DNA of 64,000 bases from Pithys albifrons albifrons (Eukaryota; Chordata; Aves; Passeriformes; Thamnophilidae): the NCBI RefSeq assembly GCF_047495875.1, contig NC_092497.1, positions 74,695,463-74,759,462 of the forward strand. The letters run 5' to 3'. Under the pieces are notes generated by a model. The model was not told the DNA's origin and did not search any database. It saw only the letters and a program-made list of their open reading frames with translations. Within the stretch, counting starts at the first letter, position 1, and each line of letters starts with the position of its first letter. Made by a program: the position numbers and the translations under genes. Positions 50,101 through 58,657 of this stretch are shown one piece after another.

Positions 50101-52299
50101 GCTTCACATGATTTTGTTATAATCTGTTGCTTAAAACTCTTCAAACAATTTCAGTATATTCATTCCTCACATAAGTGGTCCTAACAATTTTAGTGGGGGT
50201 ACTCACATGAAAAAAAAACCTAGCACATATGTGTCAACAAAAAAGATGTGGGCTACAAATGGAAAAAAAAACCCCAGAGTTGCTTTTTGCACTTCAGGAC
50301 AAGAAAGAGAAATAACAAGAAAACAAGAAGTACACTTTCTTCAGCTGATGTTGGCACACACCTAATTAACACAGCCAGCTACGAAGGATGTTCAAAGTTA
50401 TTTATAAAGCCAAACAGAAAGAGGAAACATTTACATCAAATTAGTGCCAACTTGATAGTATTTAACTATCAAAATTTAGTTGTTTGCAGTTTTCTTGTAA
50501 AAGAATAATAACATAAATTACATTTAATAAGTCATGATGAATGTAGCAAAACTACAGGATGTATCTGCACAGTGGAGCCAATGAAAGCTATTCCTTTTCC
50601 CTCCTACCATCCTTTTAAACAACTAGCTAGACTATTCCTAAACTGATGCTACAAGCACAGTAACCAAGATACTGATATAAGCTATTATCAAAAGGAAATA
50701 GATGCTTTCACAAGTTACTTGTTCATGAGTCAGATTGTTTTTCACCTCCTACTGAGTTTCTGGGTTTAGGTTAAATTATTAACTGTTTCTGCCAACTTTT
50801 AATCTGTCTTTTGTTTTTGTTCTCTTTCTGTAGAAAGCAAGTGTATAGCAAGGAGGGCATTATCAACAAGTTAAGAAAGACCTGTATGAAGTTACTGATC
50901 TGTTTGAAATGGGTTGGTCCAATAAAACAAACTAGTGTTATCCAAAAAGAAAAGAAGAATTGACTCCAGTTCTGCACATGAGTAGCAGGTTCTGTAACTC
51001 AAAATGCCTCTGAAGAAACTATTCATCTCATAATCCAAATGTATTTTTAAATGTGGCTAGAAACAAACCATTAGGATAGGTCAGAATTTAAGGAGCAATA
51101 TCTAGATATAGATATATTCATTTACATGGTTTTTTTAACTCTCTCTTGAATAGATGCCAAGTCCTTAAACTCAAGATTACTTGTCTTCCATCATAAATTA
51201 CAATTTTAAAGTGAAGCAGAATCCCTCTGTACTTTTCATGGCCAACGTTTTCATACTAATCTTGAGCAGCTCAAGTTTCAGATACATTACTGCAAGTCAC
51301 CAAAATGTGCCTCTGTAGATTGGAATCCACCTGGTAGTGACAGACCCGTGGTAACTGGGTTTAATCTGAAACCAAGCTACCATCAGTTGTCTTCATTTCA
51401 TTGACAATGAGGGCAAAGGCTCTCACGAACTTCAGTGATCTCCTCAGACCAAGAGCCTTATCAACACCGTTAACCTCGAGGCAAAGATGTTTCGCCTTTA
51501 ACGCGAAAAAGCTGAAAAGGATGGAAGAAAGGTGCCTGGGGTTAGTCGGAGAATAGCGCGGGAGAAAGTCCTGCAAAGGCGGCAGAACTTTGCATCCCGT
51601 ACGTTCCACAGGCCTGAGTTTCCCACGTGGATCGCTGGCAGAGCAGTGGAGAGCAAGCAAGTGAGCGGATGCATACTGGAAAAACAGCGCTGGAAACCAC
51701 CCAAGCCGGGAAGCAGATGTGAGGAGGGCTCTATACACCTGCAGGCGCAGGGGAACAGGGGTCAGGCTGCACGGCCATCCCCCAGCTGGGATTGCATCAG
51801 CACCGGCGGCACTCTCCGCCAGCAGGGCCGTTCCTGCCCCGTGGGGCCTCTATGCCGCGCCGGGCTCAGCCCCGCGGACCTGCTCCCGCCGTCGGGCTTG
51901 GGCGTGGAACGGAGCGGGCGGGCCCGGACCTTACCTGGGGATGTACCTCGCCTCGTCCCCGAGTCGCACCTCGAAGTCCTTCCAGGGTTGGTCTAGCCCT
52001 GCGGCGACCCACGCCGCCGCCTCCTCCCCCTCGCCCTCCTCGCCTCCCGGCTCGCCGCCGCCGGGCTGCCGCCGCGTGGCGCCGCGGAAGCCACGGGCGA
52101 ACTCCGGGAAGGTGATGGCTCCATCGCGGTCGCTGTCGAGGCGCTGGAAGATGGCCTCAGCCTCGGCCGGCCGCACCCGCAGGTCGGCGCAGAGCGCCGC
52201 GAAGTCCTCCCGCTCGATGCGGCCCGACCCGCTGGCGTCGCACGCCGCGAACAGGGATCGCAAGCGGGACAGCTCGTCCCCCGACGCCTCGGGATCCAT
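17005..52299 (-). CDS. RASEF: RASEF (RAB45), EF-hand and Rab GTPase protein, 17 coding exons
   Basis: This is the complete coding span of RASEF, a large atypical Rab GTPase that combines N-terminal calcium-binding EF-hands, a central coiled coil for self-association and a C-terminal Rab domain; the family is linked to perinuclear vesicle traffic. Seventeen exons join in frame to 2163 nt, or 720 residues, close to the 740 of human RASEF. EF-hand loops lie at residues 21-32 and 55-66 and the coiled coil at about 165-350. A Ser-rich acidic linker covers about 350-505. The GTPase domain has the P-loop GDAAVGKS (527-534), switch I Thr552, WDTAGQE (574-580), NKAD (633-636) and ETSAK (667-671). The protein ends in CCNV, a Rab-type double-cysteine prenylation site. 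The catalytic Gln579 is present, so GTP hydrolysis should be possible. All introns are GT-AG, and I saw no frameshift or stop. The start ATG lies in a CpG island and matches the family N-terminus. Confidence 0.96.
18157..18233 (-). CDS. RASEF: RASEF coding exon 16 (SAK motif)
   Basis: The exon codes for [20 protein letters not shown] and VLHLA with a split Arg. ETSAK is the G5 motif. The acceptor is CTCACAG and the donor GTAAGT, and it leaves in phase 2. Confidence 0.96.
18995..19021 (+). repeat. Poly(A) tract
   Basis: This is a run of about 27 A in RASEF intron 15 (a T run in the transcript). No LINE or SINE body was recognised next to it. Confidence 0.95.
19248..19367 (-). CDS. RASEF: RASEF coding exon 15 (NKxD motif)
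   Basis: This 40-codon, phase-0 exon codes for [20 protein letters not shown], then [11 protein letters not shown] to GEKLAM. NKAD (633-636) is the guanine-specificity motif. The acceptor is TTACAG and the donor GTGAGG. Confidence 0.95.
20206..20320 (-). CDS. RASEF: RASEF coding exon 14 (Rab core)
   Basis: The exon codes for [20 protein letters not shown] and [19 protein letters not shown], the Rab-typical switch II helix, beta strand 4 and helix 3. The acceptor is CTGAAAG and the donor GTAAGA. It ends in phase 0. Confidence 0.96.
20600..20838 (+). mobile_element. CR1 LINE 3' fragment in RASEF intron 13
   Basis: It starts GTGCCAGGGGGGATTAGACT and proceeds through GGCAGAATTGACATACTTGG to AGGTCTTTTCCAACCTTAAT and the terminal ATTCTATG. 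This order is that of the CR1 3' end. It is antisense to RASEF and 5'-truncated. Confidence 0.82.
21640..21721 (-). CDS. RASEF: RASEF coding exon 13 (switch II)
   Basis: The exon codes for [19 protein letters not shown] followed by WDTAGQE. The WDTAGQE motif and its Gln579 are intact. The acceptor is TTTCAG and the donor GTTAGT. It is split inside codons at both ends. Confidence 0.96.
22655..22802 (-). CDS. RASEF: RASEF coding exon 12 (Rab P-loop)
   Basis: The exon opens the GTPase domain: [20 protein letters not shown] gives beta strand 1 and the P-loop with Lys533 and Ser534 for nucleotide and magnesium binding. Switch I contains Thr552 in ASATLG. The acceptor is TTTCAG and the donor GTATAG, and the last Gly codon is split. 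Confidence 0.96.
22896..23033 (-). CDS. RASEF: RASEF coding exon 11 (linker)
   Basis: This 46-codon exon, phase 0 at both ends, starts [13 protein letters not shown] and continues with [15 protein letters not shown] to ISALTSQ. The acceptor is TTTCAG and the donor GTAACT. The Ser/Arg-rich part could be a phosphorylation target, which is inference. Confidence 0.93.
24035..24269 (-). CDS. RASEF: RASEF coding exon 10 (acidic linker)
   Basis: At 235 nt this is the longest exon after exon 1. It codes for the linker with [42 protein letters not shown] and GGDASDTD. The acceptor is TTATTAG and the donor GTAAGT. It enters in phase 2 and leaves in phase 0. Open sequence after the donor is intronic. 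Confidence 0.95.
26987..27078 (-). CDS. RASEF: RASEF coding exon 9 (Ser-rich linker)
   Basis: I found this exon by translating past the region's short open frames. The acceptor is TTGCAG, the donor GTAAGC, and it is 92 nt with exit phase 2. It codes for a linker containing [19 protein letters not shown] and ending in QYD plus a split Arg, which aligns with the [13 protein letters not shown] segment of the family. Confidence 0.92.
28456..28540 (-). CDS. RASEF: RASEF coding exon 8 (end of coiled coil)
   Basis: The exon codes for [20 protein letters not shown] and FSKYNRSL, among the most conserved segments of RASEF. The acceptor is TTATTAG and the donor GTATGT. It ends in phase 0. Any in-frame open sequence beyond the donor is intron. 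Confidence 0.95.
29378..29446 (-). CDS. RASEF: RASEF coding exon 7 (coiled coil)
   Basis: This 69-nt exon starts by completing the Arg codon from exon 6 and codes for [19 protein letters not shown] and IEMLQ. The acceptor is TTCCAG and the donor GTAAGT. It leaves in phase 2, with the final Gln codon split. Confidence 0.95.
30149..30264 (-). CDS. RASEF: RASEF coding exon 6 (coiled coil)
   Basis: The exon has acceptor CAAAG and donor GTAAGT, enters in phase 0 and leaves with two bases (AG). It starts [20 protein letters not shown] and runs to a segment ending YADQSLNTE. The close match to family members leaves little doubt. Confidence 0.95.
30769..30846 (-). CDS. RASEF: RASEF coding exon 5 (coiled coil)
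   Basis: The exon has 26 codons and is phase 0 at both ends, with acceptor ATGTAG and donor GTAAGA. It starts [20 protein letters not shown]. It is less conserved than its neighbours, but its size, phase and position agree with the family. Confidence 0.92.
31753..31848 (-). CDS. RASEF: RASEF coding exon 4 (coiled coil)
   Basis: The exon has 32 codons and is phase 0 at both ends, with acceptor TTGCAG and donor GTAAAT. It codes for [20 protein letters not shown], then [12 protein letters not shown], and continues the coiled coil. Confidence 0.94.
34526..34616 (-). CDS. RASEF: RASEF coding exon 3 (coiled-coil start)
   Basis: The exon codes for the heptad-rich segment [20 protein letters not shown] up to HKVKKE. 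The split Arg codon (AG|A) joins it to exon 2, and it ends in phase 0 before the donor GTGAGT. The Leu/Glu spacing is typical of the RASEF coiled coil. Confidence 0.95.
35397..35543 (-). CDS. RASEF: RASEF coding exon 2
   Basis: The acceptor is a pyrimidine tract ending in CAG just before 35543, and the donor is GTATAG after 35397. The exon enters and leaves in phase 2. It codes for [20 protein letters not shown] and the following helix to IAVKR, which is strongly conserved with vertebrate RASEF. It starts the region that leads into the coiled coil. Confidence 0.95.
36745..38572 (+). mobile_element. Decayed CR1 LINE with reverse transcriptase remnants
   Basis: Plus-strand fragments recall CR1 ORF2 in order: [12 protein letters not shown] and [10 protein letters not shown] (37090-37175), [20 protein letters not shown] (37190-37250), [13 protein letters not shown], then [14 protein letters not shown] (about 37459), RAVPQGSVL-like and [13 protein letters not shown] segments, and finally the 3' domain with EEKTERS and a TCCTTCCAATCCTAACAAT tail. 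Many frameshifts and stops break the frame. The 5' end is missing. Confidence 0.88.
41284..41846 (+). repeat. 5' LTR of ERV-A
   Basis: The LTR starts TGATGACGAAGAGG and ends TCACGGCATCA. A TATA box (TATAAAAG, 41690-41697) and a polyadenylation signal (ATTAAA, 41765-41770) mark U3 and R. After a GTT spacer the primer-binding site should start at TGG, 41850; I could not assign its tRNA. Confidence 0.85.
42375..45151 (+). pseudogene. ERV-A gag-position gene, broken by frameshifts
   Basis: The region starts at an ATG that gives [10 protein letters not shown], a myristoylation-type N-terminus (Gly2), then [14 protein letters not shown], vaguely like a retroviral matrix helix. Compared with ERV-C it has a 1-bp loss near 42552, changes in G runs at about 42600-42645 and an extra base near 43561, so open frames run 42375-42569, 42506-43768, 43569-44792 and 44837-45151. 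The product would be rich in Ser, Pro, Ala and Lys. It contains two diverged copies of one module, and no zinc knuckle, protease or polymerase motif is visible. Its role is unknown; the gag label comes from position only. Confidence 0.6.
45152..47161 (+). other. ERV-A 3' internal sequence, no gene seen
   Basis: About 2 kb between the reading region and the 3' LTR has only short open frames. Its first part (to about 45480) matches the ERV-C sequence at 63616-64000, which shows it belongs to the element. Where pol and env would be expected, nothing similar is seen. Confidence 0.65.
47162..47698 (+). repeat. 3' LTR of ERV-A, 5'-truncated
   Basis: It starts at TTGTAGATTTTTAGAGGG, lacking the first ~60 bp of the 5' LTR, and ends GGCATCA followed by the target duplication CTGA. 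It diverges from the 5' LTR mainly by transitions and has an expanded 12-bp repeat. No purine tract is left before it, so the deletion probably removed it. Confidence 0.85.
47447..47508 (+). repeat. 12-bp minisatellite in the 3' LTR
   Basis: About five copies of GGGGTTGGACCA stand in tandem; the 5' LTR of the same element has only one to two. The array is an expansion after insertion. Confidence 0.9.
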
Positions 52300-52620
52300 C
52301 GGCCTGCGCCGGAGGCGCGGATTCTCTGACCGCGGCCGGGACGGGACAGGTCGGAGCAGGCGGCTGCGGCCAGACCTGAGGTTCAGCGGGGCGGGACGGG
52401 TCCTGCTCCTCCCCGGTGCCCCGCGGCGCCGGGCGCGGCCGGGAGGCGGGACGCAGGTGGCGGCTCTGGGCCGGCACAGGTGCGTGGCAGCTCCGGGGCG
52501 GTCCGCGGCACCCTGGCCGGGCTGCGTGCGGCCCCGCGGACAGACCAGGGTGGTCCCGACACGGCGGCCGGGAGGTGCCGGTCCCGCTTCCTACGGAGGT
52601 CCTAGAGCAGGGTGTTCCTC
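51740..52620. promoter_or_regulatory. CpG island over RASEF exon 1 and presumed promoter
   Basis: Base composition changes sharply to GC-rich sequence dense in CG dinucleotides over exon 1 and about 300 bp upstream of the ATG. The flanks on both sides are AT-rich. This is the only strong CpG island in the window and fits the 5' end of RASEF. No TATA box stands out, so the start site cannot be placed. Long open frames on both strands here are a by-product of GC content. Confidence 0.8.
51935..52299 (-). CDS. RASEF: RASEF coding exon 1 (EF-hand pair)
   Basis: The exon codes for residues 1 to 121 plus two bases. It starts at the ATG at 52299-52297 and ends at CCCAG before the donor GTAAGG. EF-hand loop 1 (residues 21-32) reads [12 protein letters not shown], with Asp instead of the usual Glu at position 12. 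Loop 2 (55-66) is canonical, [13 protein letters not shown] Gly/Glu-rich stretch follows, and the exon closes with a segment starting [12 protein letters not shown] that matches the family. The whole exon is very GC-rich because it lies in the promoter CpG island. Confidence 0.95.
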
Positions 52621-53935
52621 CCTGGTGCGCAACCTGTTGCTAACAGCACAGGTAACTGTTTACAGCACCGCATGCTGAAACATACGTCTCATCCCCCCCT
52701 GCAGCATTCAAATGTGGGTCCTGATATTCTGAGGTCACTGTTAAATCTCGCTTCCGTTTTCCCGCAGAATAAAAATTCTCTTCATGTTCACAGAAGATCA
52801 AGAACACAGAATAACACAAAGTTTCAAAAGGTAAATTCTTGTTGAGCACGAGTAGTCTTGGAGTTATACATTGCAGGTGTGTGCTCACTCATATCCCATC
52901 ACTAGCAGTTTAGAAATGTGCATTGTTAAAACACCAGCTTAAACTGAACATGCAAAAGCTGCATTCAAATCAATAAACCAAGGGACCCAGATTTTTAGTG
53001 CTGTTTGAAGAACTAGCATGTCTCTCTTATTGAAGTCAAACTCTAAACTTAGATTCCATTTGAAGCAGCTAAATTTTAATAGATCTTTTCAAGTTATTAT
53101 TTTTCTACATTTATTCTTGTTAATGTCAAATTGTGTATACCAAAGTTGTGATGAACAGGATACAAATCCAACTGTGGAAATATCATTTCCTTATTTACCA
53201 AAATAGAGCCAAGGCTAAATACATGATCCAACAAAGCACAGATAGACCAGACTTCTTAGAATAATCACATACTCTGAATAGAAACTATAAAGTACTCTTC
53301 TGCCTAAGAGATGTGGAATGACCTCAAAGGAAATTACTAATTTTTTACAGATTTTGATTAATTTCTTGTCAAGTTTAAACAGACATATAACAATCTACTT
53401 CTAGACAATATAAAGGTTTATGGAATGTTCCCTGCATTTTAGGAAAATACAGTTACTAAGTAATTTGGAATATAAGTTTTAGCTTACAAATATCAGATAA
53501 TTGAAGGACTTAAATTTATGATTTTATACATTTTTGTCATTATATTTCCACCACACAATTGCAGGACTACTAAGAGTAGCAAGTGGTATCATCATGAGTT
53601 TCCAAGTGTTTTAGTAAAGCAAAATTAGTCAAAAACATTTGTCCCATTCCATGGTCTCTCATCAGCTCATCAATTTTTTGTACCCAAAAAGTGTCATCAA
53701 ACCCATATGGGGTTAATGAAGGGTTATTCAGCCATTGAAAGAGACAAATTTGTCTTGCTTATGCAACCCAGCTCTCTGTTCATTGGAATGGGGACATTTG
53801 GTTTTCAAGAGGACAAGTTCATGAATTGAACTGCAACAGCCGCATCCATGGCTGAATGTGTCTGATTAGAGACAGGGAGTTCCCACTTCAGTCAAAGTGC
53901 TTACCTTCTTGTTTGCTTTTGTGGCTGCAGGTTGA
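52620..53935. other. Upstream flank of RASEF, no gene recognised
   Basis: AT-rich sequence begins right after the CpG island. Short open frames show no known features. Confidence 0.5.
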
Positions 53936-54640
53936 TGAGTTGACATTTCTCAGTCATCATCATCATGGCTAGACTTCATGAACAAAGATCTGGGAATGGC
54001 ACTACCCATGCTTGCTGCCATCGTGCTGGTGGCTAAAAAGGCCAGTGCGGCATAGGCAAATCCGATCACAAAAGGCACAGTGGAAAGTCTCCTTAGGTGA
54101 TATTCGCGAGGCACAGTTCTTTCTACATTGCTTTGCTCCTCAAGGCTGATTCTGTGTGCATTCCCAAAGGAAGCAGCAGCATCATGAATGGTGTGTCTCC
54201 ATGAATCCCAATTGAAGGCCAGAGTGGACCATTGATGGCAGTCAATATGGCCAAGGCTGAGGTGTTGTTTCAGGGAGTCCTTGTATCTCCTCTTTGGGGC
54301 TCCTCTCTTGCGGCAGCCGGTGGTGAGTTCACCATAGAGCACAATCTTTGGAAGGCGGTGATCCTCCATCCTGGAGACATGCCCTGCCCAACACTGCTGT
54401 GTTCTCGTCAGCATGGCCTTGATACTGGTGACCCTGCCTGTTCAAGAACAGACACATTGGTCATGTAATCAGACCAGTGGATGTTTAGGATTGAACGGAG
54501 GCAGCACTGATGGAAGCGTTTGAGAAGCTGCAGGTGGTAGGAGTAGATAATCCATAACTGAGACCCAAATAGAAGAGCAGACTGTACAATTTATGCATTC
54601 GCATATGTAACTCTTGTGATAATGCCTGCCTTGGGCTGCT
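53936..54640 (-). mobile_element. 3' fragment of a non-CR1 LINE (RTE-like)
   Basis: On the minus strand the translation reads FHQCCLRSILNIHW (near 54500), then VTSIKAMLTRTQQCWAGHVS, RMEDHRLPKIVLYGEL, TGCRKRGAPKRRYKDSLKQ and SWRHTIHDAAASFGNAHR. This order is typical of the region after the reverse transcriptase in LINEs of RTE-like or related clades, not of CR1. A frameshift or stop separates the first part from the frame 54414-53950. The fragment ends in a short GAT repeat (about 53953-53966), like the simple-repeat tails of RTE elements. Clade assignment is tentative. Confidence 0.65.
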
Positions 54641-56131
54641 AAGTAGAGGACATAGACTTTGAATGTGTAGTTCCTGTTGCTTTCCTTTCCTTCTTCCTTT
54701 CCTTTTTCCTTTCCTTTCCTTTTTTTTTCCTACATAACACTGTTTTTAGTTATGACTTAGGATTTGACTATCTTACTGCAAATGTCTGACTTTTTTGTTT
54801 TAATTGAAAGCTTTATGGTTTTACCTATATGATACAAAATAAATAGTAAGTAACATTGAAAACAAATAGAAATCTTCACATTAACATTCCATTTTGAATC
54901 AAACCATATGAAAGTCTTGCAATGTTTGCCAATGAAGTGACTACAATTTTTATGGTTTAATGTGCAGGTAGTCCCTTGCATATTCAGTTGATTTCATCGT
55001 CTTTGTCATCTCCTTTATTTCCACTCTTGGGAAAGTTTGGTTACACAAATCTCAGGCACTGGCATGAAGTACATTTAGCACTGCCACTTCATTTGTATAT
55101 TCTGATAAACAGATGATGCCTGCAGTGTTGCACAATACCACACAACCACTGTTTGCTTGGCAGGCCCTGGTTTACTTGAATAGTCCTGACACAACAGTAG
55201 GGAGATAACAAATAAAAGATGGTTTATTTGATGAGATATAAGAATGAGTGGTAAGACCTAGATTCCTAGTAGGCAATGACAAAATAGTGCTTTGTTCTGA
55301 AATCATGTGCCTTTCCTTAGAAGAATCTGTTCAGTCAAATCCAGCTCTAAATTAAATAAATGTGCAAATGTGAAGCACTGTTTCTGTGGCATAATTTTAA
55401 ATTCAGTTTTAAATTCATAGGAGATGTTTAAAATTCATGCATAAGATACTGAAGCTACAGATAGAGATATACCCCGCATGCAATTTTCAGTCTATCATCT
55501 GTTTTACTTCACTGTAGCATGAAACACACAAGGTCGCCCAAATACCTGTTTGGCTGCAGAGGCAGAAGGGAAATTAAATTATGCTTAGGAACTTCAGAGA
55601 GGCAGAAGGCAACACATGCACAAGAAAAGATTCATTGTACCTCTACTCAAGTGTCCTATTGTACTGAGTGGGAAAAGGTGGATTTGACACTTACAGAGAC
55701 AAAGGTTAAATGGAGCAGATTAGAAGAGACAAGCAAACCACACAAGGAGGTGTGGCAGCACATGATGTCCCTGGAAGCAAAAGAGCACAGGAGCAGAGCT
55801 GACCGGTGAGATTAGCTACTGAACCTTTACCTCCTATTTAAATATATGTGATCTCTGAAAGTAACTATGCAAAATTGTGCAGAAGCCCTGAAAGGCTGGA
55901 GTGCTGTGCTCCAGGCAGATCACATGCCTGATATGGCAGCCCTCTTTCCATCTCCTACATATATATATATTGTTTCAGGAATCCTACGTCCATACTAAAG
56001 AAAGATTTTTAACTTATACATCAAGCATTTATAAGGTAGGAATTTGGACATAAAGTGGAAGAACTACTCACTAATTTTTTTCTCATTCATCTTTATTGCA
56101 TGTGGCCTTGGGCATTATTTACAATGTCATG
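54641..56131. other. Non-coding stretch, no gene recognised
   Basis: A pyrimidine-rich (TTCCTTTCC)-type tract at about 54677-54730 is the only structure seen. An open frame at 55519-55809 is of unremarkable composition and resembles nothing I know. Confidence 0.5.
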
Positions 56132-58125
56132 CATAGAATCATAGAATTGATTGGGTTGGAAAAGACCTCCAAGATCATCAAGCCCAACCCTTGGTCCTAC
56201 TCCAGTCCATTTACTAGATCATGGCACTCAGTGCCACGTCCAATCTCAGTTTAAAAACCTCCAGGGATGGTGAATCCACCACCTCTCTGGGCAGCCCATT
56301 CCAATGCCTGATTACTGTCTCTGGAAAGAATTTTTTTCCGATATCCAACTTAAATTTCTCTTGGTAGAGCTTGATCCCGTGCCCCCTTGTCCTATTGCTG
56401 AGTGCCTGGGAGAAGAGACCAACCCCCACCTGGCTAGAACTTCCCTTCAGGTAGTTCTAGACAGTGATGAGGTCACCTCTGAGCCTCCTCTTCTCCAGGC
56501 TAAACAACCCCAGCTCCCTCAGCCTCTCCCCATAGGACTTGTGCTCCAGTCCCTTCACCAGCCTTGTTGCTCTTCTCTGGACCTGCTCCAGCACCTCAAT
56601 CTCTTTCCTAAACTGAGGGACCCAGAACCGAACACAATACTCAAGGTGTGGCCTCACCAACGCAGAGTACAGGGGAAGGATCACTGCCCTGGTCCTGCTG
56701 GCCACGCTATTTTTGATACAGGCCAGGATCCCATTGGCCTTCTTGGCCACCTGGGCACACTGTTGGCTCATGTTGAGCTTCCTGTCAATTAATACCCTCA
56801 GGTCCCTTTCTGCCTGGCTGCTCTCCAGCCCCTCTGTGCCCAGCCTGTAGCGCTGCAGGGGGTTGTTGTGGCCAAAGTGCAGGACCCGGCACTTGGCCTT
56901 ATTGAACTTCATCCCATTGGAATCAGCTCATCTCTCAAGTCTATCGAGATCCCTCTGCAGAGCCCGCCTGCCTTCCAGCAGATCGACACTCCCTCCCAAC
57001 TTGGTGTCATCAGCAAATTTGACGATGATGGACTCAATCCCCTCATCTAAATCATCAATAAACGTGTTAAGCAGGACTGGACCCAACACTGACTCCTGGG
57101 GAACAGAACTAGAGACCGGCCGCCAGCTGGACACAGCTCCGTTCAACAGCACTCTCTGGACCCAACCCTCCAGCCAGCTCCTAACCCAGGAGAGGGTACA
57201 CTTGTCCAAGCCATGGGTTACCAGCTTTTCCAGGAGTATATTATGGGAGACAGTGTCAAAGGCCTTGCTGAAGTCCAGATTGACCACATCCACAGCCTTC
57301 CCCTCAACCACCAAGTGGGTCACCTGATCATAAAAAGAGATCATGTGGGTCAGACAGGACCTGCCCCTCCTAAACCCATGTTGGCTGGTTCTAATCCCTT
57401 GTCCATCCTGAAGGTGCTGTGTGCTTGCACTCAGGATGAACTGCTCCATAACCCTGCCAGGCACGGAGGTCAGGCTGACAGGCCTGGAGTTGCCAGGGTC
57501 CTGCTTGCAGCCCTTTTTGTGGATTGGGGTGACATTCGCCAATTTCCAATCATCTGGGACCTCCCCAGAGAGCCAGGACTGTTGGAAGATGATGGAGAGT
57601 GGCTTGGCAAGCTCTTCTGCCAGCTCCCTCATCACCCTGGGATGGATCCCATCTAGTCCCATAGACTTGTTAGGATCCAGATGGCTCAGTAAGTGACTAT
57701 TTCCTCCTGGAATACAGGAGGGGTATTCAGCTCCCTCTCCCTGTCTGCCAGCTCCAGAGGCCAGTTGTCTTGAGGGCCACCTGTCCTACTGGTAAAAACT
57801 GAGGCAAAGTAGGTGTTAAGTACCTCAGCCTTCTCCTCATGTTTGTTAACTATATTTCCCTCCAAGTCCAACAGAGAATGGAGGTTTTCCTTGCCCCTCC
57901 TTTTGTTATTAATGTATTTATAGAAGGACTAACAGAATTGGCCAAATTGACTTCAAATTGCACTTTTCTTTCCCTGATTTTTTTTCCTGCATGACCTAGC
58001 TCTCTTTGTAAATTCTTCATAAGTAGCCAGCCCTTTTTTCCACAGTCTGTAAACTTTCTTTCTATCCCTGATCTCCCTATTTAACCAAGCTGGCCATCTT
58101 CCCCTCTGGCTGGCCTTTCAGCACA
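56132..58125 (-). mobile_element. CR1 LINE, 5'-truncated, reverse transcriptase recognisable
   Basis: The copy runs from the linker before the reverse transcriptase (near 58100: REIRDRKKVYRLWKKG) to the 3' end with two ATTCTATG octamers at 56132-56147. The 5' part including the endonuclease is missing. The length of intact frame makes this the youngest CR1 in the window. There is no sign of function for the host. Confidence 0.93.
56214..57662 (-). pseudogene. CR1 ORF2 remnant: reverse transcriptase and C-terminal domain
   Basis: The first open segment (57662-56928) carries [29 protein letters not shown], a block with [16 protein letters not shown] and the polymerase motif FADDTKLGG, whose Asp pair coordinates metal in reverse transcriptases. 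A TGA replaces the expected Trp after DRLER. The second segment (56912-56457) covers the thumb and C-terminal region with [15 protein letters not shown] then interrupts before the last segment (56429-56214) with GVGLFSQ and [11 protein letters not shown]. Two nonsense changes make it inactive. Confidence 0.9.
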
Positions 58126-58657
58126 TTGGTATAGCCTGTGCATACTATTCAGACCTTACACTGAAGACAGAATATATCTTTTATATAATACCTGCATATA
58201 TGAGCTAAACTTCCCAACCTTAGAGGTGGTTCAGAAATTGTTTGGATCCCTCTGTGGTTGCAATGACTTTTTTATTAATATTTTTCTGCTTTATATTTGG
58301 ACAGTTTAAGCAATTTAGCATAAAGTATGTGATTTACTTGGAAAGTAAAACAGAAGTAAAAAGAATCAATTAGTAATATAGAAACATCTCAGTGAAAACA
58401 GTTATTATAGAGAGGCATCATGCTAGACACGAGACCATGAAAACTAATTAATTAAAACTGCTCCAATTTCTGCCCCCACCAACAGAAACTGTACTACCTC
58501 TGCAAGCCACTTTTTGTCTCAAAGCATCACAATCCTACTGTAGTACTCCATCTCTTCATTTTGTACCTGTGCCAGTGGCCTAGTTCAACAAGCTGGGACT
58601 AGTTTATCACTGTGTGGGTGGGACCAAAGCTGTGTATTCTAAACCCTCCATGCCATT
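58126..58657. other. Non-coding stretch
   Basis: AT-rich sequence between the CR1 and the LTR. Nothing recognisable is seen. Confidence 0.5.

Larger units (their letters stand above)
35544..51934 (-). other. RASEF intron 1 (16.4 kb)
   Basis: The intron lies between the CpG-island exon and exon 2 and makes up almost half of the gene. It contains a CR1 copy and the ERV-A element, both on the plus strand and thus antisense to RASEF. The remaining parts (35544-36744, 38573-41283 and 47703-51934) show no gene or recognisable element apart from A-rich runs. Confidence 0.85.

Noticed and set aside
51719..52678. 319-codon plus-strand open frame over the CpG island
   Set aside because: It is antisense to RASEF exon 1. 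GC-rich sequence lacks stops in several frames, and the product is Arg/Pro/Ala-rich without domain features.
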